From Paludibacter sp963678465 (lineage in GTDB: Bacteria; Bacteroidota; Bacteroidia; Bacteroidales; Paludibacteraceae), in the NCBI GenBank assembly GCA_963678465.1, contig OY782858.1:3038001-3102000 (forward strand): DNA of 64,000 nucleotides, in the 5' to 3' direction. Each line of letters opens with the position of its first letter. Positions within the stretch are counted from its first letter, which is position 1. The notes under the pieces are model-generated. The model worked only from the letters and a program-made list of their open reading frames with translations. It was not told where the DNA came from and ran no database searches. A program made the position numbers and the translations under genes. Below are positions 44,125-53,712 of this stretch, piece after piece.

Positions 44125-45936
44125 ATGAAGAAAATTCAATTTCTGTTGGCAATGGTTATAATGGGGATACAACTGTCGGCACAAACAACAACAAAAGACT
44201 CTGTACAGTTAGATGAAGTCGTTGTTACAGGTTCTAAAGTAGAGATTTCCAGAAAAGTGGTGCCACTTTCGGTTTCTCAAATATCAAAACAGGAAATTGA
44301 AAATTCAGGACAGATAAATATACTTACAGCATTAAACAATTATGCTCCGGGTATTTTTGTAACACAACGTAATATCCTGGGCTTTGGAGTATCAACGGGA
44401 GGTTCGGGAGGAATTACACTGCGTGGAATTGGAGATTCGCCGAATACTGAAGTTTTGGTTCTGATTGATGGCCATCCGCAATATCAGGGCATTTTTGGTC
44501 ATCCGCTACCAGATGCTTATGTGGCTTCGGATGTAGCAAAAGTAGAAATTATTCGTGGGTCGGGGTCTTTTTTGTATGGCTCGAACGCAATGGGCGGTGT
44601 CATCAATATCATTACACGGAAAAATGAGAAAGAAGGTATCAGTGGAGGTGTTGGAGGTGCATACGGTATGTACAATACACAAAAATACTATGGCGCTATT
44701 GGTTATAAGAAAAACAAAGTCAGTATTTTAGCCTCGGCTAATCACGACTACACCGATGGAACTCGTGCCAATACCGATTTTTCGATTACTAATGGACTTG
44801 TAAAAGCAGGTTATACTTTTGATGAGCATCTTCATCTTACCATCGATGCCAATGTTGCCAAATTCAATGCCAACGATAACGGGCCGCTTCATAAACCGGC
44901 AGCATTTAATATCGATATTTTAAGAGGAAAAGCATCGGCTACGCTCGAGAATAAATTTGATAAATTGCAGGGCGCATTTAAGGTGTATCGAAATTTTGGT
45001 GAACATACACTTTCTGACGGTTTTCATTCAACCGATCGTAACAGTGGCGCTATGCTGTATCAAACCTACAAATTTGCCACAGGTACATTGGTTACAGGTG
45101 GTGTTGATTTTAAGCAGTATGGTGGCATTGTAAATCAGACAAAATATAAAGATTCATTGCTAACAGTCAATGAACTGGCTGTGTATGTTTATGCGCAACA
45201 AACTATGTTCGAAAAGCTTACGCTTAGTGCTGGGTTGCGTCTGGAGAATAATTCAGGATATGGAAAAGAGTTGGTGCCCATGGGAGGGATTTCATACTAT
45301 CCAACGGAAAACACAACATTCAAATTCAATGCATCTAAAGGATTTCGTAATCCTACCATTATGGAACTTTATCTTTATGCTCCAAATGCTGATTTATTGC
45401 CGGAGAGAATGATGAATTACGAATTAAGTTGGCTACAGACTTTCCTGAACCGCAGATTAAATATTGAGCTAACGGCTTATAAAGTGAAGGGAAATAATAT
45501 AATTCAGGTGGTGGGTCAGTACCCAAATGCAAAACGCCAGAATGTGGGGACATTTAACAACCAGGGTGTTGAATTTTCGGCCCGATTGAATGTGGATAAA
45601 AACATAATGCTTCATGCTAATTATAGCTACCTTGATTTGTCGACAGCTGTTTTGGCAGCTCCACGTCAACAATTAAATCTTGGTATTAATCTAACCCATA
45701 AAATATGGAATGTCAATATGAATGCTCAGTATATCGAAAAACTTTACACTTCTGTTATGCCCAGGGTTATTCAGGGTTATTATCTACTCCTGAATGCTCG
45801 CCTAACCTGTAGCCCTGTTAAAAATCTGCAATTATTTATTGTTGAGAATAATTTATTAAACCAAACTTATGAGATCAATTACGGTTATCCGATGCCGGGT
45901 TTCAATTTTAATGGCGGTATCAATTATAAATTCTGA
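44125..45936 (+). CDS. TonB-dependent receptor of the NikR-like locus
   Basis: The 603-aa protein has a Sec signal peptide (1 to about 20, ending LSAQ), a plug domain (about 30-165; GITLRGIGDSPNTEVLVLID and VEIIRGSGSFLYGSNAMGGV) and a shorter-than-usual barrel ending YKF. It lacks the regulatory domain of the receptor at 40632. Its position after the NikR-like gene suggests uptake of nickel or another metal complex, but the specificity is open because the regulator lacks the nickel site. Confidence 0.88.
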   Translation: MKKIQFLLAMVIMGIQLSAQTTTKDSVQLDEVVVTGSKVEISRKVVPLSVSQISKQEIENSGQINILTALNNYAPGIFVTQRNILGFGVSTGGSGGITLRGIGDSPNTEVLVLIDGHPQYQGIFGHPLPDAYVASDVAKVEIIRGSGSFLYGSNAMGGVINIITRKNEKEGISGGVGGAYGMYNTQKYYGAIGYKKNKVSILASANHDYTDGTRANTDFSITNGLVKAGYTFDEHLHLTIDANVAKFNANDNGPLHKPAAFNIDILRGKASATLENKFDKLQGAFKVYRNFGEHTLSDGFHSTDRNSGAMLYQTYKFATGTLVTGGVDFKQYGGIVNQTKYKDSLLTVNELAVYVYAQQTMFEKLTLSAGLRLENNSGYGKELVPMGGISYYPTENTTFKFNASKGFRNPTIMELYLYAPNADLLPERMMNYELSWLQTFLNRRLNIELTAYKVKGNNIIQVVGQYPNAKRQNVGTFNNQGVEFSARLNVDKNIMLHANYSYLDLSTAVLAAPRQQLNLGINLTHKIWNVNMNAQYIEKLYTSVMPRVIQGYYLLLNARLTCSPVKNLQLFIVENNLLNQTYEINYGYPMPGFNFNGGINYKF

Positions 45937-46064
45937 AAAAGAAATTCTGTTTGTCTTTGACAAAAATACGCAAAGCTAAAAATAGCAGATTGATTTTAGT
46001 TATAAAAAGTGAAGGTTCAAAAAAAATGAATATGTATCTTTGTGCTAAATTTGAAAAACTCAAA

Positions 46065-46502
46065 ATGGATAAAATTAATTTCAAACATATTACACCCATT
46101 CAGCTGCGATTCAACGATTTCGATGCATTAGGGCATGTCAACAATTCTGTTTATTTTTCGTTCTACGACTTGGGGAAAACCTCCTATTTTGCTGATGTAC
46201 TCTCCAAAACAGAAGTCGGTACAGAGGTTGGGGTGGTCATCGGGCACATCGAAGTAAGTTTTTTGCTACCGGTATATCCGGGCGAAAATGTGGCGGTACA
46301 AACGGCAGTGGTTGAAATAGGCAATAAAAGTTTTAAGTTGTTGCAGCATTTGGTTGATCTTGATACCAACGAAGTAAAATGCATTTGTACTACTGTAATG
46401 GTTTGTTTCGATGCTAAAACCAAAACCACACGTCCCATTGCAGATGAATGGCGTAAGGCGATGGCCGAATTTGAGATGAATCCCGAACTAAATAAAGTTT
46501 AA
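46065..46502 (+). CDS. Acyl-CoA thioesterase, hotdog fold (4HBT)
   Basis: The 145-aa protein hydrolyses an acyl-CoA. It has the motif RFNDFDALGHVNNSVYFSFY with the catalytic Asp near residue 19, and a central helix with VGVVIGHIEVSF. I pick the start at 46065 (MDKINFKHITPIQLRF) since upstream in-frame residues are basic and unconserved. It stands alone with a bidirectional terminator. Confidence 0.85.
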   Translation: MDKINFKHITPIQLRFNDFDALGHVNNSVYFSFYDLGKTSYFADVLSKTEVGTEVGVVIGHIEVSFLLPVYPGENVAVQTAVVEIGNKSFKLLQHLVDLDTNEVKCICTTVMVCFDAKTKTTRPIADEWRKAMAEFEMNPELNKV

Positions 46503-46528
46503 AGCAACTTATACAATAATTTATAAAA

Positions 46529-46566
46529 AAAACGAGCTGTCCGAAATCATCGAACAGCTCGTTTCT
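46529..46566. terminator. Bidirectional terminator, thioesterase/pckA
   Basis: AAACGAGCTGT pairs with ACAGCTCGTTT, with A-run on the left and T's on the right. Confidence 0.8.
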
Positions 46567-46615
46567 ATATTACCAAAAAGTTTTTTGTCTTTACTCTTTG
46601 TTCTTTTGCTCTGAA

Positions 46616-48211
46616 TTACAATTGTGGACCTGAAGGAATCAATGCTTTCGCATCGTCGTTGTCACAGTATTGTTCGAAGTTCTTGATGTATTTAGCAGCA
46701 AGTGATTTTGCTTTAGTTTCCCATTCTGCAACATCTGCATAAGTATCACGTGGATCAAGGATATTTGAATCAACATTGTTCAAAGCAGTTGGAGCTACCA
46801 GATTCAAAATTGGAACGTGTACTGTTGGAGCATTTTCGATTGAACCATCGATAATAGCATCAATGATAGCACGGGTGTTTTTCAACGAAATACGTTTTCC
46901 TGTTCCGTTCCAGCCTGTGTTTACCAAATAAACTTTAGCGTTGTGTTCTTTTGCTTTACCAATCAATGTTTTTGCATACATAGTTGGGTGCAAAGTTAAG
47001 AAAGCTTCACCAAATGCAGGAGAGAAAGAAGGAACCGGTTCAGTGATACCACGTTCTGTTCCGGCTAATTTTGAAGTAAAGCCTGAAAGGAAGTGATACT
47101 GAGCTGATTTTTCATCCAGAATAGATACCGGAGGCAATACACCAAATGCGTCAGCCGAAAGGTAAATAATTTTCGAAGCGTGCCCTGCGCGTGAAGGAGC
47201 AACGATTTTGTTGATATGATAAATTGGATAAGAAACACGGGTGTTTTCTGTTTTTGATGCAGCAGCAGTGTAGTCTGGAGTTCCATCAGCACCAACTGTT
47301 ACGTTTTCCAACAAAGCATCACGACGGATAGCTCTCCAAATATCTGGTTCTTTGTCTTTTTCAAGATCAATTACCTTAGCGTAGCAACCACCTTCGTAGT
47401 TAAATACTCCGTGATTATCCCAACCATGTTCGTCATCACCAATCAGGTAACGTTTTGGGTCTGCAGAAAGAGTAGTTTTACCTGTTCCTGAAAGACCGAA
47501 GAAGATAGCTACGTCACCTTCAGCACCTACGTTAGCCGAGCAGTGCATTGAAGCAATACCTTTTAATGGCAAATAGTAGTTTTGAAGAGCGAAAATACCT
47601 TTTTTCATTTCGCCACCGTACCATGTGCCACCAATAACCTGCATTTTTTCAGTAAGGTTGAACAAAGTAAATACTTCAGAGTTCAATCCCTGTTCTTTCC
47701 AGTTAGGGTTGGTAGTTTTCGAACCATTCAAACATACGAAATCGGGTTCGCCGTAGTTAGCCAATTCGTAGTGCGAAGGACGAATAAACATGTTGGTCAC
47801 AAAGTGAGCCTGCCATGCTACTTCCATAACGAAACGTACTTTCAGACGAGTATCTTCGTTAGTTCCGCAGAATGTGTCAACAACATACAATTTTTTAGCG
47901 GTTGAAAGTTGTTTTGTAACAAGGTCTTTACAGTGTGCAAAAACTTCGGGAGTTGTTGGGCGGTTGATAGTGCCATCCCACCATAGATGCTCATCGGTAA
48001 CAGCATCTTTTACAAAAAATTTGTCTTTAGGAGAACGTCCGGTGAATTTGCCTGTATCAACAGAAACTGCACCTGTAGTGGTTAATACTCCTTTTTCAAA
48101 GCCTTCGTTTGCAGGATCAATCTCTGCCTGAAACAATTCTTCGTAAGTTGGGTTGTGTAGGATTTCGATGTCACCCGAAATGCCGTACTTGCTTAAATCC
48201 AAATTTGCCAT
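46616..48211 (-). CDS. pckA: Phosphoenolpyruvate carboxykinase (ATP)
   Basis: The 531-aa protein interconverts oxaloacetate and PEP with ADP/ATP; in fermenting Bacteroidales it runs to fix CO2 and make oxaloacetate for succinate. Motifs are the P-loop GLSGTGKTTLS, the metal-binding GDDEHGW, and the R and K of TGRSPKDKF. Length is typical. A -7-like TACTTTTG lies on the minus strand (48285-48278). Confidence 0.96.
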   Translation of the reverse strand: MANLDLSKYGISGDIEILHNPTYEELFQAEIDPANEGFEKGVLTTTGAVSVDTGKFTGRSPKDKFFVKDAVTDEHLWWDGTINRPTTPEVFAHCKDLVTKQLSTAKKLYVVDTFCGTNEDTRLKVRFVMEVAWQAHFVTNMFIRPSHYELANYGEPDFVCLNGSKTTNPNWKEQGLNSEVFTLFNLTEKMQVIGGTWYGGEMKKGIFALQNYYLPLKGIASMHCSANVGAEGDVAIFFGLSGTGKTTLSADPKRYLIGDDEHGWDNHGVFNYEGGCYAKVIDLEKDKEPDIWRAIRRDALLENVTVGADGTPDYTAAASKTENTRVSYPIYHINKIVAPSRAGHASKIIYLSADAFGVLPPVSILDEKSAQYHFLSGFTSKLAGTERGITEPVPSFSPAFGEAFLTLHPTMYAKTLIGKAKEHNAKVYLVNTGWNGTGKRISLKNTRAIIDAIIDGSIENAPTVHVPILNLVAPTALNNVDSNILDPRDTYADVAEWETKAKSLAAKYIKNFEQYCDNDDAKALIPSGPQL

Positions 48212-48677
48212 TTTTTTTTGTTTAAAATTGAATATATTGTTTATTATCTCTTCTTTCGTTAGGCTTTTTAAGCGCTACAAAAGTACAACAATTTTTGGTA
48301 GTACGAAACTAATTAAGGAAATTTTTCTTTAATTATATTTGGTAAATCAACTGCTGAGCGTGAAACTTTTTTAGCCGATTATAAAAATATAACAATAGTG
48401 TTACAATTCATGTGATAGCGAACGCAGGAAGCAAAAACTTTCACTGTTCTGCGCAAACTGGTTGCTTTTTTTGTTAACACATTAATTAGAGAAAAATTTC
48501 TGTAATTAACCTTCTATTTGCAAGGTTATTCAAAATTTATTTGGTAATTTTGCGGGCAATTAAGAGTGTGCTGCTTTAAGCACAAACTGAGGAGTTTATG
48601 AAGTCAACAAATTATTAAAATACAGATGGTTGGTGTGTTATTATCAGCTGTCGACAAACCCCAAAAAAACGAATTAA
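48212..48677. promoter_or_regulatory. Divergent promoter region, pckA and CoA-transferase
   Basis: About 465 bases with no gene. For pckA, TACTTTTG on minus (48285-48278). For the CoA-transferase, TAATTTTG (48545-48552) preceded by TTTG (48517-48520; 24 bases away). Two similar short AT-rich blocks containing AATTTTTC-like sequence (about 48322 and 48493) may be shared regulatory elements, which I cannot test. Confidence 0.4.
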
Positions 48678-50174
48678 ATGTATAAGTTTGTAACTGCCGA
48701 AGAGGCTGCAAGTTATGTAAACAATGGCGACATTGTAGGTTTCAGTGGTTTCACACCAGCTGGTTGTCCGAAAGAAGTGCCAACGGCTATCGCCAAGCGT
48801 GCCGAAGCATTTCATGCCGAAGGGAAAGAGTTTAAAATCGGAATGTACACAGGTGCATCTACCGGCGATTCGCTCGATGGTGCTTTGGCACGTGCTAACG
48901 CCATTCTGTTTCGTACACCTTATCAATCGAACAAAGATTTACGTTCGGCTCTGAATGATGAACGTGCGCCTTATTTCGATATGCACTTGTCATCTCTTGC
49001 TCCGCATTTGCGTTTTGGATTTATGCCAAAACCAAAATTTGCGATCATCGAAGTTTGTGAAATTACCGAAGATGGCGAACTGATACCTACTTCAGGTGTT
49101 GGTATTTCTCCTACAATAGCCAATTTGGCCGATTTTATTATTGTAGAACTAAACCACAATCATCCAAAAGAGCTTCGTGGTTTTCATGACATTTTCGAAC
49201 CTAAAGATCCTCCTCACCGTTTACCTTTAACGTTGATGACACCATCTGATCGTATGGGAGTGCCATACATTAAGGTGGATCCTAAAAAAATCCTTTGTGT
49301 GGTCGAAACTTATCGCGATGATGAAGTAGGTGGATTTACTCCAACCGACGAGGTAACAGATAAGATCGGTCAGAATGTGGCCAATTTCCTTGCGAGCGAA
49401 ATTAAATCGGGACGTATTCCGAAGGAATTTCTTCCTATTCAATCGGGTGTAGGAAACATTGCTAATGCGGTAATGGCTTCGTTGGGAACAAATCCTGAAA
49501 TTCCATCTTTCGAAATGTACACTGAAGTGATTCAGGATTCGGTGATTGAATTGCTGCGTAATGGAAAGATTCGCTTTGCGAGCGGTTGTTCACTTACAAT
49601 TACGACTCCTATTCTGAAAAGTATTTATGCTGATTTGGAATTTTTCCGCGATAAAATAGTTTTGCGTCCGCAGGAGATGTCAAATAGCCCAGAGCTTGCC
49701 CGCAGATTGGGATTAATCACCATCAATACTGCTTTGGAAGCCGATATTTTTGGTAACGTCAACAGTACACACGTGATGGGTTCGAAGATGATGAACGGAA
49801 TTGGTGGCTCGGCTGATTTTACGCGTAGCGCCTACATTTCAATTTTCACTACTCCTTCCACCGCTAAGAAAGGAAATATCAGTTCTATCGTTCCAATGGT
49901 AAGCCATGTGGATCAGAACGAACATTCGGTAAACATATTAATTACTGAGCATGGTGTGGCCGATTTACGTGGTAAATCCCCTATTCAGCGTGCCGAAGAA
50001 ATCATTGAAAATTGTGTAGCGCCTGAATACAAACAAATGTTACGTGATTATCTAGCTCTTTCCGGCCCTTGCCATACGCCAACCGACTTACATGCTTGTT
50101 TTGGTATGCATACACAGTTTATGAAAACAGGAAGTATGTTAGGTACTGATTGGGAGGTGTATACCGAAAAATAA
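48678..50174 (+). CDS. Acetyl-CoA hydrolase/transferase family, probable succinyl-CoA:acetate CoA-transferase
   Basis: The 498-aa protein belongs to the Cat1/AarC-like class of CoA-transferases. It has GFTPAGCPKEVP, the substrate site GVGNIANAV and the catalytic Glu in NTALEADIFGNVNSTHVMG, then GIGGSADFTRSA. In propionate- or succinate-forming Bacteroidales it moves CoA from succinyl-CoA to acetate or the reverse. Monocistronic. Confidence 0.88.
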   Translation: MYKFVTAEEAASYVNNGDIVGFSGFTPAGCPKEVPTAIAKRAEAFHAEGKEFKIGMYTGASTGDSLDGALARANAILFRTPYQSNKDLRSALNDERAPYFDMHLSSLAPHLRFGFMPKPKFAIIEVCEITEDGELIPTSGVGISPTIANLADFIIVELNHNHPKELRGFHDIFEPKDPPHRLPLTLMTPSDRMGVPYIKVDPKKILCVVETYRDDEVGGFTPTDEVTDKIGQNVANFLASEIKSGRIPKEFLPIQSGVGNIANAVMASLGTNPEIPSFEMYTEVIQDSVIELLRNGKIRFASGCSLTITTPILKSIYADLEFFRDKIVLRPQEMSNSPELARRLGLITINTALEADIFGNVNSTHVMGSKMMNGIGGSADFTRSAYISIFTTPSTAKKGNISSIVPMVSHVDQNEHSVNILITEHGVADLRGKSPIQRAEEIIENCVAPEYKQMLRDYLALSGPCHTPTDLHACFGMHTQFMKTGSMLGTDWEVYTEK

Positions 50175-50223
50175 ATGTGAATTTACCGACAGACTTTTGC
50201 TTTTCGAACGAAACTCATAACAA

Positions 50224-50266
50224 TAAAAGCTGCAACAATTTGATTAAAAATTGTTGCAGCTTTTTT
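50224..50266. terminator. Bidirectional terminator, CoA-transferase/glgB
   Basis: A 16- to 17-bp stem (AAAGCTGCAACAATTT and its complement) with a short loop. Confidence 0.85.
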
Positions 50267-50286
50267 ATTTAGCTCTTTATTGATAT

Positions 50287-52287
50287 TTATTGTTTTTTCA
50301 GGACTAAAGCGGTGCGCGCCGGAATGTATAGCTTTAACCATTCTTTTTTAGAAGGGTCTTTTGGTTCGGGTAAAGTGATGTGCTTAACGCCTTCGTCGAT
50401 AAGGTCGAAACCTCCATACAATGATTCATCGGTGTTGAGCACAATTTTATAAGTGCCTTTATTTGCCAAAATACCATAATCGCTGAATGATTTCACGCCA
50501 TTAAAGTTAAAAACAAAAATCAGATTACCTCGCTGATAAGCTAATACTTTATCTCCTTCATTGTCCCATAGTTTTTCAATGTTCAACTGATTGAACTGAG
50601 GTACCGATTTTAAGAGCGATATCATGGCCTGATCAAACTCGCCCAGTGCGTTGTACAATAGATCTTTATTATCTACAAGATTCCATTGTCGACGGGCATA
50701 TTTGTGCGACCAACCATTGCCTTCCCTTGGAAAATCAATCCATTCGGGATGACCGAATTCATTTCCCATAAAGTTAAGATAACCGCCATTTATGGTGCTG
50801 GCAGTAATCAGGCGAATCATTTTGTGCAAAGCAATACCGCGATCGACCCTGAATGTATTGTCGCCGCGTTGCATATGCCAGTACATTTCGGAGTCAATTA
50901 GACGGAAAATAATCGTTTTATCGCCCACCAATGCCTGATCGTGACTCTCGGCATAGCTGATTGTTTTTTCGTCGGCGCGTCGGTTGGTGAGTTCCCATAG
51001 AATATGGCCGGGTCTCCAGTCTTCGTCTTTTACTTCTTTGATCATTTTTATCCAGAAATCAGGAATTCCCATGGCCATGCGATAGTCGAAACCGATTCCC
51101 CCATCTTCAACTTTCGAAGCCAATCCGGGCATTCCACTCACTTCTTCAGCAATTGTAATGGCATTTGGTTTAACATCATGTATCAGTTTGTTGGCGAGTG
51201 TGAGGTAACAAATGGCATCACCATCCTGGTTCATGTTATAATAAGATGAGTAACCGCTGAAATCTTCACCAAGTCCGTGGCTTCTGTAAAGCATTGATGT
51301 GACGCCATCGAAACGGTATCCATCGAACTTATATTCTTCGAGCCAGAATTTGCAATTGGATAGTAAGAAGTGAAGCACTGCCGGTTTTGCATAATCGAAG
51401 CAAAGCGAATCCCAGGCTGGGTGTTCGCGGCGTGAACCACCGTGAAAGTATTGATATGGAGTTCCATCGAACCGACCAAGTCCTTCCACTTCGTTGCGAA
51501 CGGCGTGCGAGTGAACGATGTCCATTATCACAGCTATTCCCATTCCATGTGCATCGTCTATCAGGTGTTTCAGTTCTTCGGGAGTACCAAACCGCGAGGA
51601 AGCAGCAAAAAAACTGGAAACGTGGTAGCCGAACGAACCATAATAGGGATGTTCCTGAATGGCCATAATCTGTATGCAGTTATAACCTCCTTTGGCGATA
51701 CGGGGCAGAACGGAAGTTCGGAATTCCTCGTAAGTGGCCACTTTTTCCTCTTTCCCGGACATTCCGATATGGCATTCGTAAATAAGTAAAGGTTCGGTTT
51801 GCGGAGTGAATTTTTTAGTTTTAAATTTATACTGCTGAATCGGATTCCAAACCTGAGCGCTGAAAATCTTCGTTTGCTCATCCTGAACAACTCTGCGTGC
51901 CCATGCCGGAATACGTTCGCCGCTACCACCTTCCCATTCGATAAGCAGTTTGTATAGCTGTGTGTGCGCCATTGCATAATCGGGCAAATGGACTTCCCAG
52001 ATGCCGTTGAGCATCTTTTTTAGTTGATAGTCGGGATGTCGTTGCCAATTATTAAAATCGCCAATCAGAAAAATGGCAGTTGCATTTGGCGCCCATTCGC
52101 GAAAAACCCAACCATCGGTTTGACGATGAAGGCCAAAATACAAGTAACCTGTAGCAAAGTCGGACAGCGACTGGTTGTCGCCGGTAAGCTTTTTCTCCAT
52201 TTTATTAAAATACTCGTACCGCCCGTAAATAGCATCTGCAAAAGGTACAAGATATGGATCGGATTTAATAATCGGCAGAATATTCAT
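50287..52287 (-). CDS. glgB: 1,4-alpha-glucan branching enzyme
   Basis: The 666-aa protein adds alpha-1,6 branches to glycogen. It has an N-terminal CBM48-like domain (about 55-145; FREWAPNATAIFLIGDFNNW), the GH13 barrel with nucleophile Asp (FDGYRFDGVTSMLY), acid Glu (TIAEEVSG) and the HD of SYAESHDQALVG, and a C-terminal all-beta domain. The sequence is of the eukaryote-like branch seen in Bacteroidetes. Confidence 0.95.
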   Translation of the reverse strand: MNILPIIKSDPYLVPFADAIYGRYEYFNKMEKKLTGDNQSLSDFATGYLYFGLHRQTDGWVFREWAPNATAIFLIGDFNNWQRHPDYQLKKMLNGIWEVHLPDYAMAHTQLYKLLIEWEGGSGERIPAWARRVVQDEQTKIFSAQVWNPIQQYKFKTKKFTPQTEPLLIYECHIGMSGKEEKVATYEEFRTSVLPRIAKGGYNCIQIMAIQEHPYYGSFGYHVSSFFAASSRFGTPEELKHLIDDAHGMGIAVIMDIVHSHAVRNEVEGLGRFDGTPYQYFHGGSRREHPAWDSLCFDYAKPAVLHFLLSNCKFWLEEYKFDGYRFDGVTSMLYRSHGLGEDFSGYSSYYNMNQDGDAICYLTLANKLIHDVKPNAITIAEEVSGMPGLASKVEDGGIGFDYRMAMGIPDFWIKMIKEVKDEDWRPGHILWELTNRRADEKTISYAESHDQALVGDKTIIFRLIDSEMYWHMQRGDNTFRVDRGIALHKMIRLITASTINGGYLNFMGNEFGHPEWIDFPREGNGWSHKYARRQWNLVDNKDLLYNALGEFDQAMISLLKSVPQFNQLNIEKLWDNEGDKVLAYQRGNLIFVFNFNGVKSFSDYGILANKGTYKIVLNTDESLYGGFDLIDEGVKHITLPEPKDPSKKEWLKLYIPARTALVLKKQ

Positions 52288-52374
52288 AAACTCTTATTTA
52301 TAAAAATGTTATTCAAAAAGATACAACTCACTCTCGTTTTGCGTAATTAAAGGAACAATTCAATTTGATGTTTT

Positions 52375-52821
52375 TTATACCCGCAATTTTACGATAATTT
52401 TTTTATAGGTTGCTTCGCCAATACCTGGTTGATGACCATCTTCGGGGAAAAAAATTGCAAATTCGAAAGGCTGTACCTTGATCAGGTTGCTGGCTGCATC
52501 TTCAAAAAAAGTGATATCTTTTTCTGCGTTGTAAGGTCCCATTGGGTTTTCGAGCTGATTTACAGATTTCCAGCCCATAGTTTCGGTTGCGTCAAGCGGT
52601 ATTTGTATATCAATAAACTGTTGGTGAGTTTCCATTCGGGCCAGTTCGATGGGTTTTCCGGTAATTTCAACCACATTTACAACCACATCTGTTCCTTCGA
52701 GTTCGGTTTTTCCAGGAGGAAGCGATAACAAGTCGGTGCTCTTAAGAAAATCAAACGCCACTTTGAAGCGGGGATGTACCATTTCGTATTTGGTACAGTT
52801 TTTTAAGGTATCAAGTATCAT
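52375..52821 (-). CDS. YhcH/YjgK/YiaL family protein
   Basis: The 148-aa protein belongs to the beta-barrel cupin-like family DUF386 (EVHPRF-like start, HQQFIDIQIPLDATETMGW, FEFAIFFPEDGHQPG). Members such as YhcH are tied to sugar metabolism; the His and Asp cluster would bind a metal. It is followed on the same strand by glgB after about 90 bases. Confidence 0.9.
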   Translation of the reverse strand: MILDTLKNCTKYEMVHPRFKVAFDFLKSTDLLSLPPGKTELEGTDVVVNVVEITGKPIELARMETHQQFIDIQIPLDATETMGWKSVNQLENPMGPYNAEKDITFFEDAASNLIKVQPFEFAIFFPEDGHQPGIGEATYKKIIVKLRV

Positions 52822-52838
52822 ATTTCTTTGTTAAGTTT

Positions 52839-53510
52839 TTAAATAACTTCGTCTACTGTGTAGTTGAGAAACTTGTTCAGAGGATAGCCTGCACGGGCAA
52901 TTTGAGCCAATTGCAACACAAAGTCAGATGCGTTCAAAATTTTATCATCCAGCTTGTATTCAACCATGTAATGTTTCAACTTCAACAATTCGGCGTCAGG
53001 AAAATCGCGTGGAAATCCGGCAGGAACATTTTTCAGTTTATCTTCTTCGAAAAATGTTTTGAAATAGGTGTTGAAGCCGGCTTCATTGCGAATTTCGTTC
53101 AGTTCGTCGATATTATCGCATATACTTTGACGCAATGCTTTGAGTATGTTGGGTGGAGGACACCATACGCCTACAGCAATGAAACTGCCGGCCGGATCAA
53201 GGTGTAAATAATAACCTCCACGCTGGCTTTTTCTACCACCGGCGGAAGCAATGTATACTCCAAAATGGGTTTTATAGGGTGTTTTGTCTGTAGAAAAACG
53301 TATATCGCGGTAGATTCTGAAAACACAATCTTTTACATCTATATTTTTGATATCATTGTCGAAAATTGAAATCTCGGAGATGAGTAAACGACTGATTTCC
53401 TCGAACTTTGATTTGACTTTCTCGTAACGGCTCTTGTTTTGGGCAAACCATTCCCGATTGTTGTTTTCGTTTAATTCTTTCAGAAAATTGATTATATCTT
53501 CAGTATGCAT
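52839..53510 (-). CDS. DUF2461 family protein
   Basis: The 223-aa protein has the typical FLKELNENNNREWFAQNK opening, RIYRDIRFSTDKTPYKTHFG and HLDPAGSFIAVGVW blocks. It is a conserved family of unknown function. It starts the operon with the YhcH-like gene (18 bases). Confidence 0.9.
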   Translation of the reverse strand: MHTEDIINFLKELNENNNREWFAQNKSRYEKVKSKFEEISRLLISEISIFDNDIKNIDVKDCVFRIYRDIRFSTDKTPYKTHFGVYIASAGGRKSQRGGYYLHLDPAGSFIAVGVWCPPPNILKALRQSICDNIDELNEIRNEAGFNTYFKTFFEEDKLKNVPAGFPRDFPDAELLKLKHYMVEYKLDDKILNASDFVLQLAQIARAGYPLNKFLNYTVDEVI

Positions 53511-53614
53511 AAGCTTTTCGGTTTTGCGTCTGACAAATATAAGCTAAAATTCAGATAAAAACAGTTTAGTTTCTATATTTTTTTTAAGGTCAATGATTTT
53601 TGAGTAAAAATGAT

Positions 53615-53622
53615 TACTTTTG
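53615..53622 (+). promoter_or_regulatory. Candidate promoter of pheS
   Basis: TACTTTTG followed by C fits the -7 element; TTTG at 53599-53602 is closer than normal. Confidence 0.35.
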
Positions 53623-53712
53623 CACTTCGAAATATATTTGCAAAAGCTTAAAAATGAATATGTAAACAATTGAGAAATAGATTGCTTACAGTCAAAAATA
53701 CTGAATTTGAAA

